DNA of 64,000 nucleotides, taken from assembly GCA_039519185.1 (NCBI GenBank), contig CM076849.1, positions 60,718,587 through 60,782,586 on the forward strand, written 5' to 3'. The translations under genes and the position numbers were made by a program. Below are positions 1-11,439 of the stretch, piece by piece (position 1 is the first letter of the stretch; every line of letters begins with the position of its first letter). Under the pieces are notes generated by a model. It saw only the letters and a list, made by a program, of their open reading frames with translations, was not told the origin of the DNA and made no database searches. This stretch comes from Astragalus membranaceus (Eukaryota > Streptophyta > Magnoliopsida > Fabales > Fabaceae).

Positions 1-577
1 GTCGAAGTCCATCATTGTAGGTTTCTCACATCCTTCTTCCCAGTTCCAATGTTTCGACTCATCTACTACGACATATCTACTTTTCACCATTTTCTTCTGC
101 ACAGGATCATACAGTGACTTCATGCACAGGATTATGCTGAGGCGTGTAAGGTGCAGTGACTTCATGCACAATTCCTTCTTTCTCACAGAATTCGACAAAT
201 CCATGAGAATTGTACTCACCACCTCCATCGCTTCTAAGGGTTTTGATTGCACATTCACTCTGCTTTTCAATCATTACCTTAAACTTCTTGAATGTTTCTA
301 GTACTTCACTCTTCCTTTTGATCAAATACCTCCAGGACATTCTAGTGTATTCGTCAATGAAGGTGACAAAGTACTTATTCCCTCCTAGGGAACATACTTC
401 GAAAGGACCACAGACATCAAAAAATATCACCTCCAGCTTCTTCTCTGCTCTGCTAGGTAATTCTGATTTAAACGAGTTTCTTGGTTGCTTCGATTTGCAA
501 CAACTCTCGCAAACTTCGACAGGTACTTTTATTGCAGGCAACCCATGAACCATCTTCTTTTCATGTAGTTGACTCAA
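1..577 (-). pseudogene. Copia-1 integrase fragment
   Basis: Retroviral-type integrase, which inserts retrotransposon cDNA into chromosomes. The minus frame from 577 shows the paired cysteines of the zinc-binding region (VCESCCKSKQ), then the core with FFDVCGPF, DEYTRMSW and LRSDGGGEYNS, supplying the acidic D,D,E-type positions. After the motif APYTPQHN, at about 125, the sequence jumps to a short repeat of itself (112-130 resembles 151-172). It then continues with a region normally several hundred residues further on (DESKHWNW-type motif near 30-80). The distal integrase is therefore internally deleted, with a small duplication at the junction. Non-functional. Confidence 0.8.
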
Positions 578-1345
578 GCTCTTGAAGTTGAGGTGGCCAA
601 ATATCCTGTGCCATCTCCAGTGCTCCTCTTCGACAGTGGTCTAGAGACAATGTTCTTCGACTACTTGCAGCTTGATCTTGAAGGTTCTGTTACTTTGCAT
701 CGACACCTTCAAAATCATCTTCTTGGTCGAATCGAACAAGCTGGGACTGTTATCACCCATTTCGACGGTGAAGTTTTTCTCAATCATCTGCCCAATACTT
801 AGCAGATTGCTCCTCATATTTGGTACATAAAATACCCCTTGGATGTAGCACCACTTACCATCTTTCGACAGGAACTTTATGGTACCTACTCCTTCAGCAG
901 TAACTCTACTGTTATCTGCAAACCTTATCTTTTTGCTTATCTGCTCCAGTTCGACAAACCACTCCTTGTGACAACACATGTGATTTGAACATCCTGTGTC
1001 GAGATACCATTCGACAGACTTCTCTTCAGTCGAATTTGTATCAGCCTTCAACAACAGTAATTCTGGGTCAGTAGCTGTCATGAATGACAATTCTTCATCA
1101 TCATTGCTGGCAATGTTGGAGGCATCACCAGTGTTTCCACTGCCCTGCCACACACACATTGCATAAGTATTTTGAGCAACGCAAGTGAATCCACTTATAC
1201 AAGTGTTCCCACTATTTTGCTCGCTACTTTCAGCAATTCCTTCATCGAGTCGAATCTCATCTTCGACAGCCATCAACATTAACTCCTGAGTCAGAGTCTG
1301 AGTCACCATCATTAGCAAACTTGGCTTCTGCATCTTTATTCCTAG
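578..1345 (-). pseudogene. Copia-1 aspartic protease and GAG-pre-integrase fragment
   Basis: The minus-strand frame contains the aspartic protease active-site motif WYLDTGCSNHM near 1000, followed by FADNSRVTAEGVGTI and the GAG-pre-integrase-like segment FYVPNMRSNLLSIGQM. These are the usual order and spacing for Copia polyproteins. The frame is open to 641 and the integrase then continues in another frame, so at least one frameshift lies between 577 and 641. The acidic linker upstream (1200-1340) joins gag across the CACTA-1 insertion at 1345/13654. Not expected to make active enzyme. Confidence 0.8.
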
Positions 1346-1372
1346 CACTACAAGAAAAGACAGTTTTAGCTA

Positions 1373-1525
1373 CCAAGATTTGCGACGGAGCTTAATCCGT
1401 CAGTCATTTGCGACGGATTTGCGACGGCATGTATAAAAAGTAAGAAGCGCAAAATTTTCCGCTGGCGTTTGCGACGGATTAGAAAACGGTCGCAATTTTG
1501 CGACGGAGATCCCGTGGCAAAGCCG
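1373..1525. repeat. CACTA-1 left subterminal repeat array (GCGACGG family)
   Basis: Several direct and inverted copies of TTTGCGACGG and its complement CCGTCGCAAA. In En/Spm such arrays bind the element's own transposase subunit. The same motif fills 13402-13637 at the other end. Confidence 0.85.
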
Positions 1526-1529
1526 TCGC

Positions 1530-2008
1530 AAACCATCAAATTTCATTTATCCAACCTTTAAACCCTCGTATCCTCATTTCAACCCAATCTCTCTCAGTCG
1601 CGTTCTCTTTCTCATATTTCACTCTCAGCCTTCGCCTCCCTCTCTTTCTCATCTTTCACTCTCCGCCTCCACCAGCCTCCGCCCCCTCCGTTACTCAGCC
1701 TGTCCTTCGCAGCTCACTACCACCATTTCGTCTCCCCCTTATTTCAACCGAATCTCTCTCAGCCGCGTTCTCTCTTTCTCATCTTTCACTCTCCGCCTTC
1801 GCCTCCCTCTCTTTCTCATCTTTCACTCTCCGCCTCCACCAGTCTCCGCCCCCGCCGTTACTCAGCCAGTCCTTCGCAGCTCACCACCACCATTTCGTCT
1901 CCCCCTCTTCAACCGCATTTCATCTCCACCACTGAAATGCAGAATCGCTCCTCCCCACCGCCAATCTGAACCATAACCAAAAAATGGCTTCTTCTTCTTC
2001 CTCAAGGG
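1530..2008 (+). promoter_or_regulatory. CT-rich leader and first mini-exon of CACTA-1
   Basis: A pyrimidine-rich segment resembling a plant 5' untranslated leader, ending in an ATG at 1984 that opens a short exon (MASSSSSR) followed by a GT donor at 2009. It contains a 165-bp tandem duplication (1576-1740 and 1741 to about 1905). The last 200 bases and the first seven codons are clearly homologous to the leader and start of the sigma-factor copy in CACTA-3 (25990 down to 25755, minus strand). Promoter activity is inference; no clear TATA box was assigned. Confidence 0.5.
1576..1905 (+). repeat. 165-bp tandem duplication in the CACTA-1 leader
   Basis: The segment starting ATTTCAACC at 1576 recurs at 1741 with scattered substitutions. 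It runs through the CT-rich block and the CCACCATTTCGTCTCCCCC motif in each copy. The lower strand identity at some sites suggests an old duplication. Confidence 0.8.
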
Positions 2009-2379
2009 TACGTTTTCTTCTTCTATTATACTTTGATTCTACACAAAACCCCTATTTTTGATTAACTGAAACCCTAACCCCCTATTCCTAATTTGTCAGC
2101 TTCAATCCAAACCCTAAGCCTCCTTTGTCCCTATATCAAGCTTGGAAGAAGCATTCGGGTAAACATTATTGCATTTGATTTCTGATTTTTAATTTCTGAA
2201 ACTTTTTTTTTTGATGATATTTAATTTCTGAAACTTCAACTTTCCCTATATGAAAAAATAAATAAATTACGATAGGTATAACATAGAGGTTCTGTCTTTT
2301 GTTTATTTATTATTGACAATAACATGGATTGCTGAATCGATTTTCTGTGTCAAACTTGAGTTTTGCAACTGGTGTAATT

Positions 2380-2450
2380 AGAATACCTGCTGGATCTGGT
2401 ACACGTGCTTGTGTTGGGCAGAAATTTGTTATCCAAGTTGTTGCCACATT
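2380..2450 (+). pseudogene. possible cytochrome P450 heme-binding fragment
   Basis: One plus-strand frame reads GSGTRACVGQKFVIQ, which fits the P450 heme-ligand signature (FxxGxRxCxG, cysteine as iron ligand). It lacks the leading phenylalanine. Only about 25 residues are recognisable and no other P450 exon was found nearby, so this could be chance. It lies in the same orientation as the other captured fragments of CACTA-1. Confidence 0.3.
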
Positions 2451-2497
2451 GTTGGTATCATCCTGCTGTAGAGAACATGGATGGAGCCTACCCTAAA

Positions 2498-2871
2498 CTC
2501 TCCACAAGACAGAAAAAGTGGTTGGAGTTGAGAGCCAAGATGGTAAAGGATGAAATATATCATGATTATAACTTCAGTTAGTTTATTTATTTGAAGAAAA
2601 CTTAAGCTCCTTGCTTTGTTTCCTTGGCAGCAAGAAGCAAAAAAGCATAATCAAATTTAAATAGCTGCTGAAAAGAAAAGGATGGAAGCTCCAACTGAGT
2701 CTAGGGGTATTTCTAAGCAGAAGTGGCTTGAGGATTGGAAGAAAAAGATTGGAAAACTTCTCGATCCAAATGGATTGGAGATGACAAAATCATATATGCT
2801 TGACACACAAGAGGCGGCTGAACAGAAATACAAGAAATGGGAGAAAGATCCTGCTCCATTCGGCTGGGATG
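2498..2871 (+). pseudogene. SYF2-like splicing factor fragment captured by CACTA-1
   Basis: Two exons resemble plant SYF2 (GCIP-interacting p29 family), a spliceosome-associated protein of the NineTeen complex in the nucleus. Exon A (about 2498-2542) encodes LSTRQKKWLELRAKM. A GT-AG intron follows (2543-2630). Exon B (2631-2871) encodes MEAPTESRGISKQKWLEDW, then KKKIGKLLDPNGLEMTKSYM and a WEKDPAPFGWD ending. This is the most conserved part of the family. Exon B has an in-frame TAA at 2658-2660 just before the conserved block, and the upstream and C-terminal exons are absent. The copy cannot make SYF2, but its splice sites look usable. Confidence 0.8.
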
Positions 2872-3135
2872 GTATGTTTTTATATTTGTTCAAGGAATGT
2901 TCGTGCACAATCAGTACAGTTACCTGTCTGTCAGTGGCTGCCATGATTAGTTAGTGTCTTGCATGTGTAATTCAAGGAATGCTCATATATATAGCATTGT
3001 GGAGTCATTTGTAAGTTCAAATACTATTTCAGGGAGATATTCATCCTCTCTTTTTGTCTTATACACTTCTCAGTATTCTGGAATTGTGATTCATGATCAT
3101 TTGCTCATAATTTCTTTTTTGTAATTTTGCTCCAG

Positions 3136-3216
3136 AGATGGAAAGCTTGTGCCTATTCAAATGGTTGAAGAGTTGGATAAGGGAAAGCATGAAGGCACGT
3201 ATAAAAGAGGATTTAG
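3136..3216 (+). pseudogene. unrecognised exon-like fragment in CACTA-1
   Basis: An 81-bp open stretch bounded by a TCCAG acceptor and a GTAT donor encodes DGKLVPIQMVEELDKGK and a further basic segment. I do not recognise the parent gene. Composition, the absence of stops and the splice borders suggest another captured exon in the same orientation. A weaker open segment near 3550-3660 could be a further one. Confidence 0.4.
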
Positions 3217-4116
3217 GTATTTATATAACCTTAGTTTGATAGGATTTGTTTTCTGATTTTGGTTTCTGCTTTATAATTTGAATTATGGATTACCATTCAT
3301 CTACTAACCGGAATGGTCATTTTATAATTGTGTGGCAAAATGGTTGAAGAAGAGGTTGATTTTCTTTTGTTTCCTAAATTCTTATATCTAAACGAGATTT
3401 AGTGGCAATCACGACCACACCAGCATTAGTTTTTTTGTTTTTCAGGGTAAGCAACTTTTTTTTAAGATAGAAATGGATCATTTGTTGGGTCTTACATTAC
3501 ATTGTGTTTCACATACTCACGGTTATTGCTTTGTTTCCTGGATTTTAGTGGGCAACCGGAGGGAAAGTTCATATGCCGGCGAGGGCTCGGAGTTGCTACG
3601 CACACATGGGAGTAGCTCGCTTGCAGCGGCGACGTTGTTCAAGTGGGAGTCACACTCATACTTTATTTGTTTTTTCTTCTTTACTTGCCTTCCTAAATAC
3701 TGATTGCAGAATACTTTATTTCTGTTGTTTGCTCTCCATTTACATGATTGCAGATAAGATCTTTATTTGTGTTTTAGAGATAGGGATTTTACTGATTTTA
3801 TTATCCTGATTTAGGAATTTTGACCTTTTGCTTTTCTTTTCATTGTATTATGCCACAATGCTCAGATTTAGAAACTGGTCTTCTACTATTTCCATCTTTT
3901 TTCAAATTGAATTTCTTTTTCAGTTTAGTTTGATTTAAGACTTTCAGACCTTTCAAATTGCAATTTGACTGACTTTGTTTATTCATTACTTAATGTCTGA
4001 TAGTATTTATGCTGTTTTTTAAAGGAGAAAACTTGATAAAAGTTGAATAAGAGAAAACATGTTATGTTGACTGCTGATTTTCCCTTACTATTCTAACATG
4101 ATGATTTTCCCTCTCT

Positions 4117-5651
4117 CTTGGATCAACAGCAGCAGCTTGAGACAAAAGGAACCTCTGCAGCTTCAGACATTAACAAAGGAACCTCTGCAGTACCTAACAG
4201 TAGTGCAATATCTGAGAAAGAAATTTCAATTCTACACTCTAGTTGTACTTTTACAAGTAATTCGGACGGCTTTCAGCTCAAGGAATGCATAAACCAATTA
4301 GAACTAGAATCTGTTTTAGATTCAAGTATTCATCGGTGTCATTCCGCATTATCTGAACAAGTGGGGATCACAGTGGAAGAAGCATTCATTCTTCAATTTA
4401 AATTCCAGTAACCCTTTCCATGTCAAAGAGTCAAGAGAATTCAGTGGACCTTATTTCTCAATGATAAGGATCCAGCAGTTATGCATAGATAATCAGAAAT
4501 TGAAAGAAACTGAGTACATGTTACGCAGATTACGGTGAGGCTTCTTATAGTGCTCACTCTCTTTTATCGCGTCGTTTCATTCAATTTCATAAGTTGTATT
4601 TCTAAATGATCTACTTGGTGAATGAAGAAACAAGACATTAAAGCTTTATAAGACAATTTAATGCACCAAAATGAATCAGTATACCAAGATTGAACCGTGT
4701 ACTTTTTGGTTTGATAATTTCCTAGGCTCTTGCAGGTCACTTGTTTCTCGTTTGGAAGAAGTTAATCCTAGAAAAATGAAACATGAAGAAAAGCTAGCTT
4801 TTTGGATTAATGTGCACAATTCCTTGGCAATGCATGTACAGTTTGTAAATCTTATCATGCATGGTATTTCTCAAAATTCACAAAACCATTCCTAACATTT
4901 TGTTGTCTGTCCTCTACAGGCCTTATTGGTTTATGGAATTTCAGCAAACAATGTCAAAAGAATGTCTACGGTACTTAAGGTAAGTTGGGTACTTATAAAG
5001 TTTCAAGAAACTTGTACTAAGATTGTATATTTCATTTTACATAGCAAAATACTAGTTTAGCAGAGATCAAATCCTGTTGTCCATCCATGCTGCTTTCTTA
5101 ATGCACCCTTTTTTTCCCTCCCAGTGGCTGCGGCTGTGGTTTCCTTCAAAGACAAAACCAAAGTTTAGAGATGCCAGAAAAGGATAAGCTCTTCTCCGTC
5201 CAGAACCTTCAGCATTATTTGCTCTTAGCTCAGGAAGTCTTTCTGATCCTGCGGTAGACTTCTGGTCTTTCAGTACTTATTGTGTATTTGTCTACGTAGA
5301 AGGACATGTATTCGGCAAGAAAGAAAACAGAATCACACCAAGTTAAAACACTGGCTAGTATAATGATTTAATCTTGAATCCGATTCTTGAATTTATATAT
5401 AATTACATCTTTCTTAGGTTGAGGTTATAAACAATAACAAATACAACTTAGTACTTGACATATAATGTAAGTTGCTAAGGCCCCTGTCATAAAGAAATCC
5501 CCTTATTTGGTAGCTTACCTTTCACAGAATCTCAGCTGGGCTTGGTTGTAAATTTATCAGGTACGTTTGTACACATCAAATAGAGTCTTGGAGGAGCAAC
5601 AATCTGCAAAAGAAGAATACATTCAGTCACCGGAATTATTTGATACATAGA
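4117..5651 (+). pseudogene. DUF547-family protein fragments captured by CACTA-1
   Basis: Exons of a plant DUF547 protein (often with an N-terminal MIP1-type leucine zipper; cellular role poorly defined). In order: a polar linker exon (4117-4410); a piece reading FSGPYFSMI and QLCIDNQKLKETEYMLRR (about 4437-4535); the domain core RLEEVNPRKMKHEEKLAFW with INVHNSLAMH (about 4730-4840); YGISANNVKRMSTVLK (about 4930-4980); PEPSALFALSSGSLSDPAV (about 5200-5255); and VLEEQQSAKEEYIQSPELF (about 5585-5645) ending in TAG. Intervening sequence and frame changes match introns plus decay. The 5' half of the gene is absent. Confidence 0.75.
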
Positions 5652-5926
5652 CACAAGTGAGCACTTTATCTGTTCTTGTGTTGTTAATATGCTATGAATG
5701 GACTTTTTGTGGTTTTTGATGTGATTTTGTTTTGAGCTTCAGGGTTCATGTGTGAGATGCTCCATGTTGCTGAAGCATTTATTGACAAAATTGGAGGATG
5801 CTATTGCTGTTCTTGATTAAGGTGTTGGATGGATAGGATAATGCCAGCATGAATTTGGAAATTGGTGTGGGATTTTATGCATACCTTCAGGGTGTCTTGT
5901 GTTTCCAGAGGAAGATAGGCATATGA
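5652..5926 (+). other. remaining left-arm sequence of CACTA-1
   Basis: A short open stretch near 5745-5820 (CSMLLKHLLTKLEDAIAVLD followed by TAA) could be another exon end, but I cannot name its source. The arm ends at the CACTA-2 insertion, with the duplicated target TGA at 5924-5926. Confidence 0.4.
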
Positions 5927-5954
5927 CACTAATGCAAAAATGACATTAGAATTA

Positions 5955-6235
5955 GACATTTAAAGTCAGGCGCCCAGATGCCTGACTACATAGGTAGACA
6001 CGGTGGCAAACTTGTAAATAAGTGGCAAAACTCGTGAGTATTAAGGTCAAGCGGATACACGCCTGACTTCTAAAGTGAAGAAATAGGGAAAAAATAGGAC
6101 TTTAGAAGTCAGGCGTGTATTCGCCTGACTACATAAGTGACGCGGTGGCAAACTTGTAATTAAGGGTGAAATTATTTTTTTCTATTTTAATACTTTAGAA
6201 GTCAGGCGTGTATTCGCTTGACTTCTAAAGTACCA
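5955..6235. repeat. CACTA-2 left subterminal array (AAGTCAGGCG family)
   Basis: Repeated AAGTCAGGCG and CGCCTGACTT units, several arranged head-to-head so that they can form hairpins (for example 6189-6231). Confidence 0.85.
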
Positions 6236-6245
6236 AAATAGAAAA

Positions 6246-7568
6246 AAAGATTTTCACTTTATGCGAACCCTAGCTCTCCACTCTCAGACCTTTCTCACGA
6301 CTTTACGCGAAGCCTTAGCCTCTTTCTTTCTCCTTTCTTCTCTCTGGTTCCTAGCTTCTTCTTCCAAGCTCTCCACTCTCAGACCTTTCTCACTCTCAGA
6401 ACCCACGAAGCCTTCGCCTCTTCGATTCTTTCTCCTTTCTTCTCTGATTCCTAGCTTCTTCTTCCAAGCGAAGCCTCCCCTCTCACGATTTCAGAAGGTT
6501 CTCTCTATGGTTCGTTACTGCGAAGCAAACGAAGCTTGAATCCTTCAAGCTAACTACAGCAGAGACTCCACAAGGTATGGATCTCTCACTTATCTTTCTT
6601 GTTTCACTGATTTCTTTAATCTTCAGCGAAACCCTAAGATTCTGATCTTCTGTTTTCAGGCTCTCTGTTGCAAGGTTTTGCTGCGGACCGTTCCACTAGG
6701 TAGATTCTTCACTTAGATTCTGTTTTTCTGTTGATTTGATGATTTTCCTTTTCAAAACCCTAACTTCTGTGTTTGCTGTTTTGTGTGTGGCTGAGACGTG
6801 TTCAGCGATGATCTTCAATGCTTTGAAGTTCTCTTCACAGAGATGACTCACGAAGGTAGAAATCCCCTTTCTCTCTTTTCTTTTCTGTTTCTGTTTCTGT
6901 TTATGTGATTGTAGAACAAATACTCACTTGTGTTTGTTGTTCTTTTGTTGTTGAAGTTTTGTTTAAAGGTTGAATCATTTTCGTTGATTTTGAGTTTATG
7001 ATGTTGATTTTGTTGTTTTGTTACTCACTTGTTATTTTGTTGTTTTGACTTTGTATCTTAAATGTGTGTAAGCGCATGGTAAATCAGGCCTCTATGATTC
7101 ATTTAAATAGTGATCATTACCAGTTTGGGATGATAGTTTTGGTACTTGAAGATTTTGTAGTTTATTTCCTAACATTACAAGGAATACAGGGTATTGAAAC
7201 TAGTGACATGAACATCATGTATCTATCTTGTCTAGAAGCCTTGTTGATCTTTATTAATGTGTTCATAGTAGGAGAGGTGGAAAAATGAAAGAAAGTGACA
7301 ATAAAGAGCAATGGGATGAGTTTGATATTTTATTGTTGGTGTTTGGTAGAGAATATGGAAAATAGGATGACTGAAAATTAGTTTAAACTCATGGTATTGG
7401 TATTTAATTTTCATCTCATGATTTAAAAGGAATGTAAATGGTGGTCTCTCTTACATTGAGCATTTGTATACATGCATGTGAGTGCCAAACTGAGTTGAAA
7501 TGTCATGGCTTATCTGGTTTGAGAGCCAAACTGTCTGTTTATTCATGTGTGATGTATCTATCTTACAG
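6246..7568 (+). promoter_or_regulatory. CT-rich leader and upstream region of the CACTA-2 transcription unit
   Basis: From 6261 the sequence is rich in CTCTCCACTCTC and TTTCTCCTTTCTTCTC motifs like a plant 5' leader. It is followed by several GT-AG intron-like stretches (for example CAG at 6657-6659, and GAAGGTAGAAATC near 6850). No protein exon was recognised before 7569. The orientation reads into the captured exons. Promoter function is inference from composition and position. Confidence 0.4.
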
Positions 7569-8460
7569 ATCAACCCCCATTAGAAGAACTCCGTCAATTC
7601 CTAGAATATCAATTGCCTCGACATTGGGCTCCAGTGTTTGATCAGCCTCCTGGATTTGGTCCCAAGCATAAAAGAAACATGTCTTCAGCACTTCGGTTCA
7701 CATTCATGGGGCCAAAGCTTTATGTAAACACTATGCAGGTAATTTGTCCTTGTAGTATTAATTGATAATCAATATATAATGTGTGAAAAGTTTAATATAC
7801 TTGCCCCTCCTAAAATGTTTGTGGTTTCATGCGTAGTTCTCTGTATGATTTGACAAATGATAAAAGGAAAGATAAATGAAAGGAATGTTATGAGTGCTAT
7901 GAGTATTTCCTTTCACTTTATTTAGAACTGGGAAGGATTTATGTATATTTCTCTATATGACTTCAATAATGAGATGAAGGAAATAAATATGAACTAGATA
8001 CGGTTGGGTTCATTGGCACAAGATTGGTATTATCAAGTTAAACACTTTCCAGAAACTGGTAAGGCTAGCTTTTGAGTGGATGATTTATCATCATTTGAAC
8101 CAAACAAAATTTACTTACAGTATATAACATAATGTATTTGGTACTATAGAGAAATGACATGATAGAAATAAGAAGAGGAATCTAAATGGAAAGTGATTAT
8201 TTATCTCTAAATTGAAAAAGACCCTTACAATCTACTTTGCAGGTTGAATCTGGATGTCGACCTATAACAGGTCTTCGATTATTTTTGGAAGGTAGAAAAA
8301 GCGACCACCTGGGGATCCATCTCCAACATCTTTCCAATCTTCCTAGTAATCTTCAAATATTGGATCATCATGATTATGGGTGTACTGATGAACCAGTTGA
8401 TCGAGCTTACTTTGAACCTGTAAAGTGGAAAATGTTTTCACATGTATGCACTGCTCTTAT
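7569..8460 (+). pseudogene. MACPF-domain (CAD1/NSL1-like) fragment captured by CACTA-2
   Basis: Two consecutive exons of a plant MACPF protein of the CAD1/NSL1 group, which restrains salicylate-linked cell death. Exon A (7569-7738, acceptor TTACAG, donor GTAATT) encodes LEELRQFLEYQLPRHWAPVF and ALRFTFMGPKLYVNTMQ. Exon B (from 8243) encodes RPITGLRLFLEGRKSDHLGI, HLQHLSNLPSNLQIL and FEPVKWKMFSHVCTA before running into a stop at 8468. Both exons are open and their splice borders are intact. The N-terminal pore-forming half and the last exon are missing. Confidence 0.85.
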
Positions 8461-9079
8461 ATTTTTCTGATTCGCGACTATGCTGAAATTTTATGACTTT
8501 TATACGTTTCTTTGTGGTTTCTGCGAATTGATTTGTAAATAACCGTTTACAGATCTAAATATTGTTTGAATTATCTTGAGATCGGTGTTGTCTGAGATGC
8601 CCTTTGATTTTTTAAGCTTTGTTTTTTAATTTTATTGCCCTAATCATTTAGCTATTTCTTGGTTACTTTTCCGTAGAACTGTCCAGATTACATAATTTTT
8701 TGAAATTGTTGATTAATGTCTGTGTGTGTTGATTGCACGAAATATCATCGATTATTTCAAGTACTTTACCATTAGCCATGCCTTATGTGTTTTTTGAAAA
8801 CCCTTTGTTTTTATCCTTCAACGCCTTCTTAATTAGTACTTACCTGTATTAGCCATTTTAGGTTGTGCTGAATGCAATGTTTTATGTTTTCGTCTTTCTA
8901 ATATTCATATCCATTATGAGGTCCCTTTAAATTGGTATTATTTGGCTCAAAATCACAATCTGATGTTTTGTTTCGAATGCTTTTTTGTAATTATAGATTA
9001 TGGTTTTGAATGAACTGGCTTGGTTTTTATCTATTGTATTATTTGTGTGATGTTAATTGTTAAATGGTGTTTAATTTAG

Positions 9080-9192
9080 GACCTGCAAGGTGTTATCGCT
9101 AAGGACAGCAACAGGCATCATGCACAAGAGGCTCTTCATCGTGCTAAGTTCAAGTTCCCTGGTAGACAAAAGATCATTGTCAGTAGGAAGTG
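9080..9192 (+). pseudogene. 60S ribosomal protein L10 (uL16) exon fragment captured by CACTA-2
   Basis: A single open exon bounded by TTTAG and a TG/GTATGT donor encodes DSNRHHAQEALHRAKFKF followed by PGRQKIIVSRKW. This is the diagnostic conserved block of eukaryotic ribosomal protein L10, a large-subunit protein near the peptidyl-transferase centre. Identity to the family is obvious, but only about 37 residues are present, with neither the start nor the end of the gene. Same strand as its neighbours. Confidence 0.85.
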
Positions 9193-9838
9193 GTATGTAT
9201 TACTTTCTAAATCACAAATTCTAAGAGCTTATTTATTGTTGCTTAACTCATTACTCAGATTTTGTCCTAAGTTGTCAGGTTCTAGTTCCTTATTCTGTTA
9301 TCCTTTGTATATGTTGATGCTCTAAGTCTAGCACCAAATAAGTTGCAGTAGAATTATGACATTTACTGTCATCATTGCTAATTATAATGTCTATTAACTG
9401 ATGAGTTTGTGCTATAATGCTAAAACCAATGCATTTCTCTTAATTTTGTTAAAACTTATTGGAGACTAGTGTTTCACTGATCAATTCTCTTTTAAGTTGG
9501 ATCTTCTTAGTTGTGCCCTTTATAGTATAATTTGTCAGTTTCTTTATAGTATAATTTGTCAGTTTCTGTTTGTATAACTTAACAAAATCTGTTAGTATTA
9601 GTAGTAGTATTAACACTAACAGATTTCGTGTTTGACTATGTAAAAATCTGCTTTGTGTTTAGAGATTTTTGAAGAATAAGAATGAGGAAGTTGTGTTTAA
9701 AGTATGTCTAATGTTTTTGAAAAAAATCTATGTGACTGGTGTTTTTATGGGTTGGGCTGTAATATGTATTTTGATTACTTCAATATTTAGTTTCAAGTTG
9801 TGACTGTACCTCAACGACAGAATATATTTTTATTACAG

Positions 9839-9946
9839 TTCTGCAAGTAAGTCGGGATATCGAGGGGGATCACGAGTTCATGATATTCTTGTAAAGAATG
9901 TATCTGTAACTGTTCACTGTAAAAATCCATCAGTTCAAATTTTATA
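9839..9946 (+). pseudogene. unrecognised exon-like fragment in CACTA-2
   Basis: An open stretch after a TTACAG acceptor reads SASKSGYRGGSRVHDILVKN and ends at a TAG (9944-9946). A GTAAAG donor near 9892 would shorten it. I do not recognise the source gene. It sits between the L10-like and PP2C-like exons in the same orientation. Confidence 0.3.
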
Positions 9947-10136
9947 GGAAAAAAAGGAATAAGCTCACTAATATATCATGCATGATGTTTACTTTTCATT
10001 ATATTTCTGTCGATTATTCTTGAATGAATAATGAATTAACAACATTTGGATGATAACATTACTCTTAATTTAGTTCCTGGTTTGATGAATTATTATTACT
10101 TAAAGTTACCTAAAGTTTGTGTGACTAAACTTTCAG

Positions 10137-10475
10137 GGTGAATATCTCATTATAGCAAATGTTGGTGACTCAAGGGCTATCTTGGCAACCACTTCAGAGG
10201 AAGATGGCACATTGACTTCTCTTCAGCTTACCACTGACTTGAAGCCAAATTTACCAAGTATACTACTCTCTATATAGCTATGTCTATTTCTGTGTACACA
10301 TTTTCATGTTAAAAGCATTTTCATTTGTTAAAAAAAATTGAGTGAGTCTTGTTCTTGTTAATTTCTGAGCAGAGCGCATAAAACAATCCAAAGGGAGGGT
10401 ATTTTGTTTGGAAGATGAACCATGAGTGTATAGGGTGTGGATGCCTAATGGTAAGACTCCAGGATTAGCAATCGA
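10137..10475 (+). pseudogene. protein phosphatase 2C fragment captured by CACTA-2
   Basis: Two exons of a plant PP2C (Mg/Mn-dependent Ser/Thr phosphatase). Exon A (10137-10257) reads GEYLIIANVGDSRAILATTS and LQLTTDLKPNLP, matching the conserved ANxGDSRA motif whose aspartate helps bind metal. Exon B (about 10373-10475) reads ERIKQSKGRVFCLEDEP and VWMPNGKTPGLAI, with an in-frame TGA between the two. It diverges after LAI, where the family normally has SRAFGD. The remainder of the catalytic domain is missing. Non-functional as a phosphatase. Confidence 0.85.
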
Positions 10476-11117
10476 CTTTTGATTATTTAATTATTTAATG
10501 TGCAAACTATACATGCCTTGTGCTTGCGCTTACTTTGGATTAGTTGAAGGTTTCTGGTATAATGTAAAATATCTAAGCATCAACCCATCTACTAAAGAGA
10601 ATAGAGAGCTGTCACAATCTTTTCTGAATTTTTGATCCAATCTTTCGAAAATCTTTATATTTGTGTTTTATATATGCTACATAATGTCAAATACTGATGC
10701 AAAAATACATTAATAGGCTGAAACAGGTACCATAATAGACTTCTTATTAGTATGCTTTGGGACCTTTTATTTTACATGTGTTGTTTTTGAAACTGAAAAT
10801 TGTTTTGGTAGAGTCTATGGCTGACTAATCCTTGTAATGGACTACACCTAGTGAAATAAGGCTCTTTTAGTGGGGGGTTTTACTGCTGCTAAGCTAACCT
10901 GTTTGATTTGGTGTTATTTTATTCTTATGGTAGCTGCTATTTATATTTATTTTACCTCACACCTAGCGGGACAAGTCTTGGTTTCCTGTTGTAACTGTTT
11001 GGTTTCAAAAATCTGTTGTATTTTCATTTTACGTATTCATTTTTATTGCAATTTTGCTAATTGTGTGGTAATGTAACATGAAGCACTTATACATAGATCT
11101 TTTTGTGACATCTGTAG

Positions 11118-11329
11118 ATTGTACAAGAGTGGAAAGCAAACAAGTCTTGGCTTCGAAAAGAACGAATAGATGAGGTATTTGATTTAACTTGATTGCCATA
11201 TTCTTGAATATATTAAAATTTGTTATCTGTAGCAAAATCATTTATTTTTGGGTTGTTAACTTGCAAGGTGATAAATGATGTGGAAAACTTGAAGAACTGG
11301 TTGAATGAGAAAGAAACTGAGCAAAAGAA
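11118..11329 (+). pseudogene. HSP70/HSP110-like C-terminal fragment captured by CACTA-2
   Basis: Two short exons, 11118-11174 (VQEWKANKSWLRKERIDE) and 11268-11329 (VINDVENLKNWLNEKETEQ), separated by a GT-AG intron. They resemble the C-terminal helical region of plant ER-type HSP70/HSP110 proteins such as HSP70-17, where a KLKNWLxEKExEQKK motif is typical. Only about 40 residues are present, so the subfamily is not certain. Confidence 0.6.
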
Positions 11330-11439
11330 GTAAGTTCCTGTCTGTATAAATGATAGTACGTCAATAATTAGATTAGTGATCGTATTTTATTATGTCTAAA
11401 ATTGGGAACTGATGAGAAAACGTTTGTTCATATATTCAG

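Noticed and set aside
1498..1935. Pro/Ser-rich frame at the CACTA-1 left end
   Set aside because: A CT-rich tandemly duplicated leader, not a protein domain.
6261..6539. Ser/Leu-rich 92-codon frame at the CACTA-2 left end
   Set aside because: A CT-rich leader read as protein; no conserved motif or splice structure.
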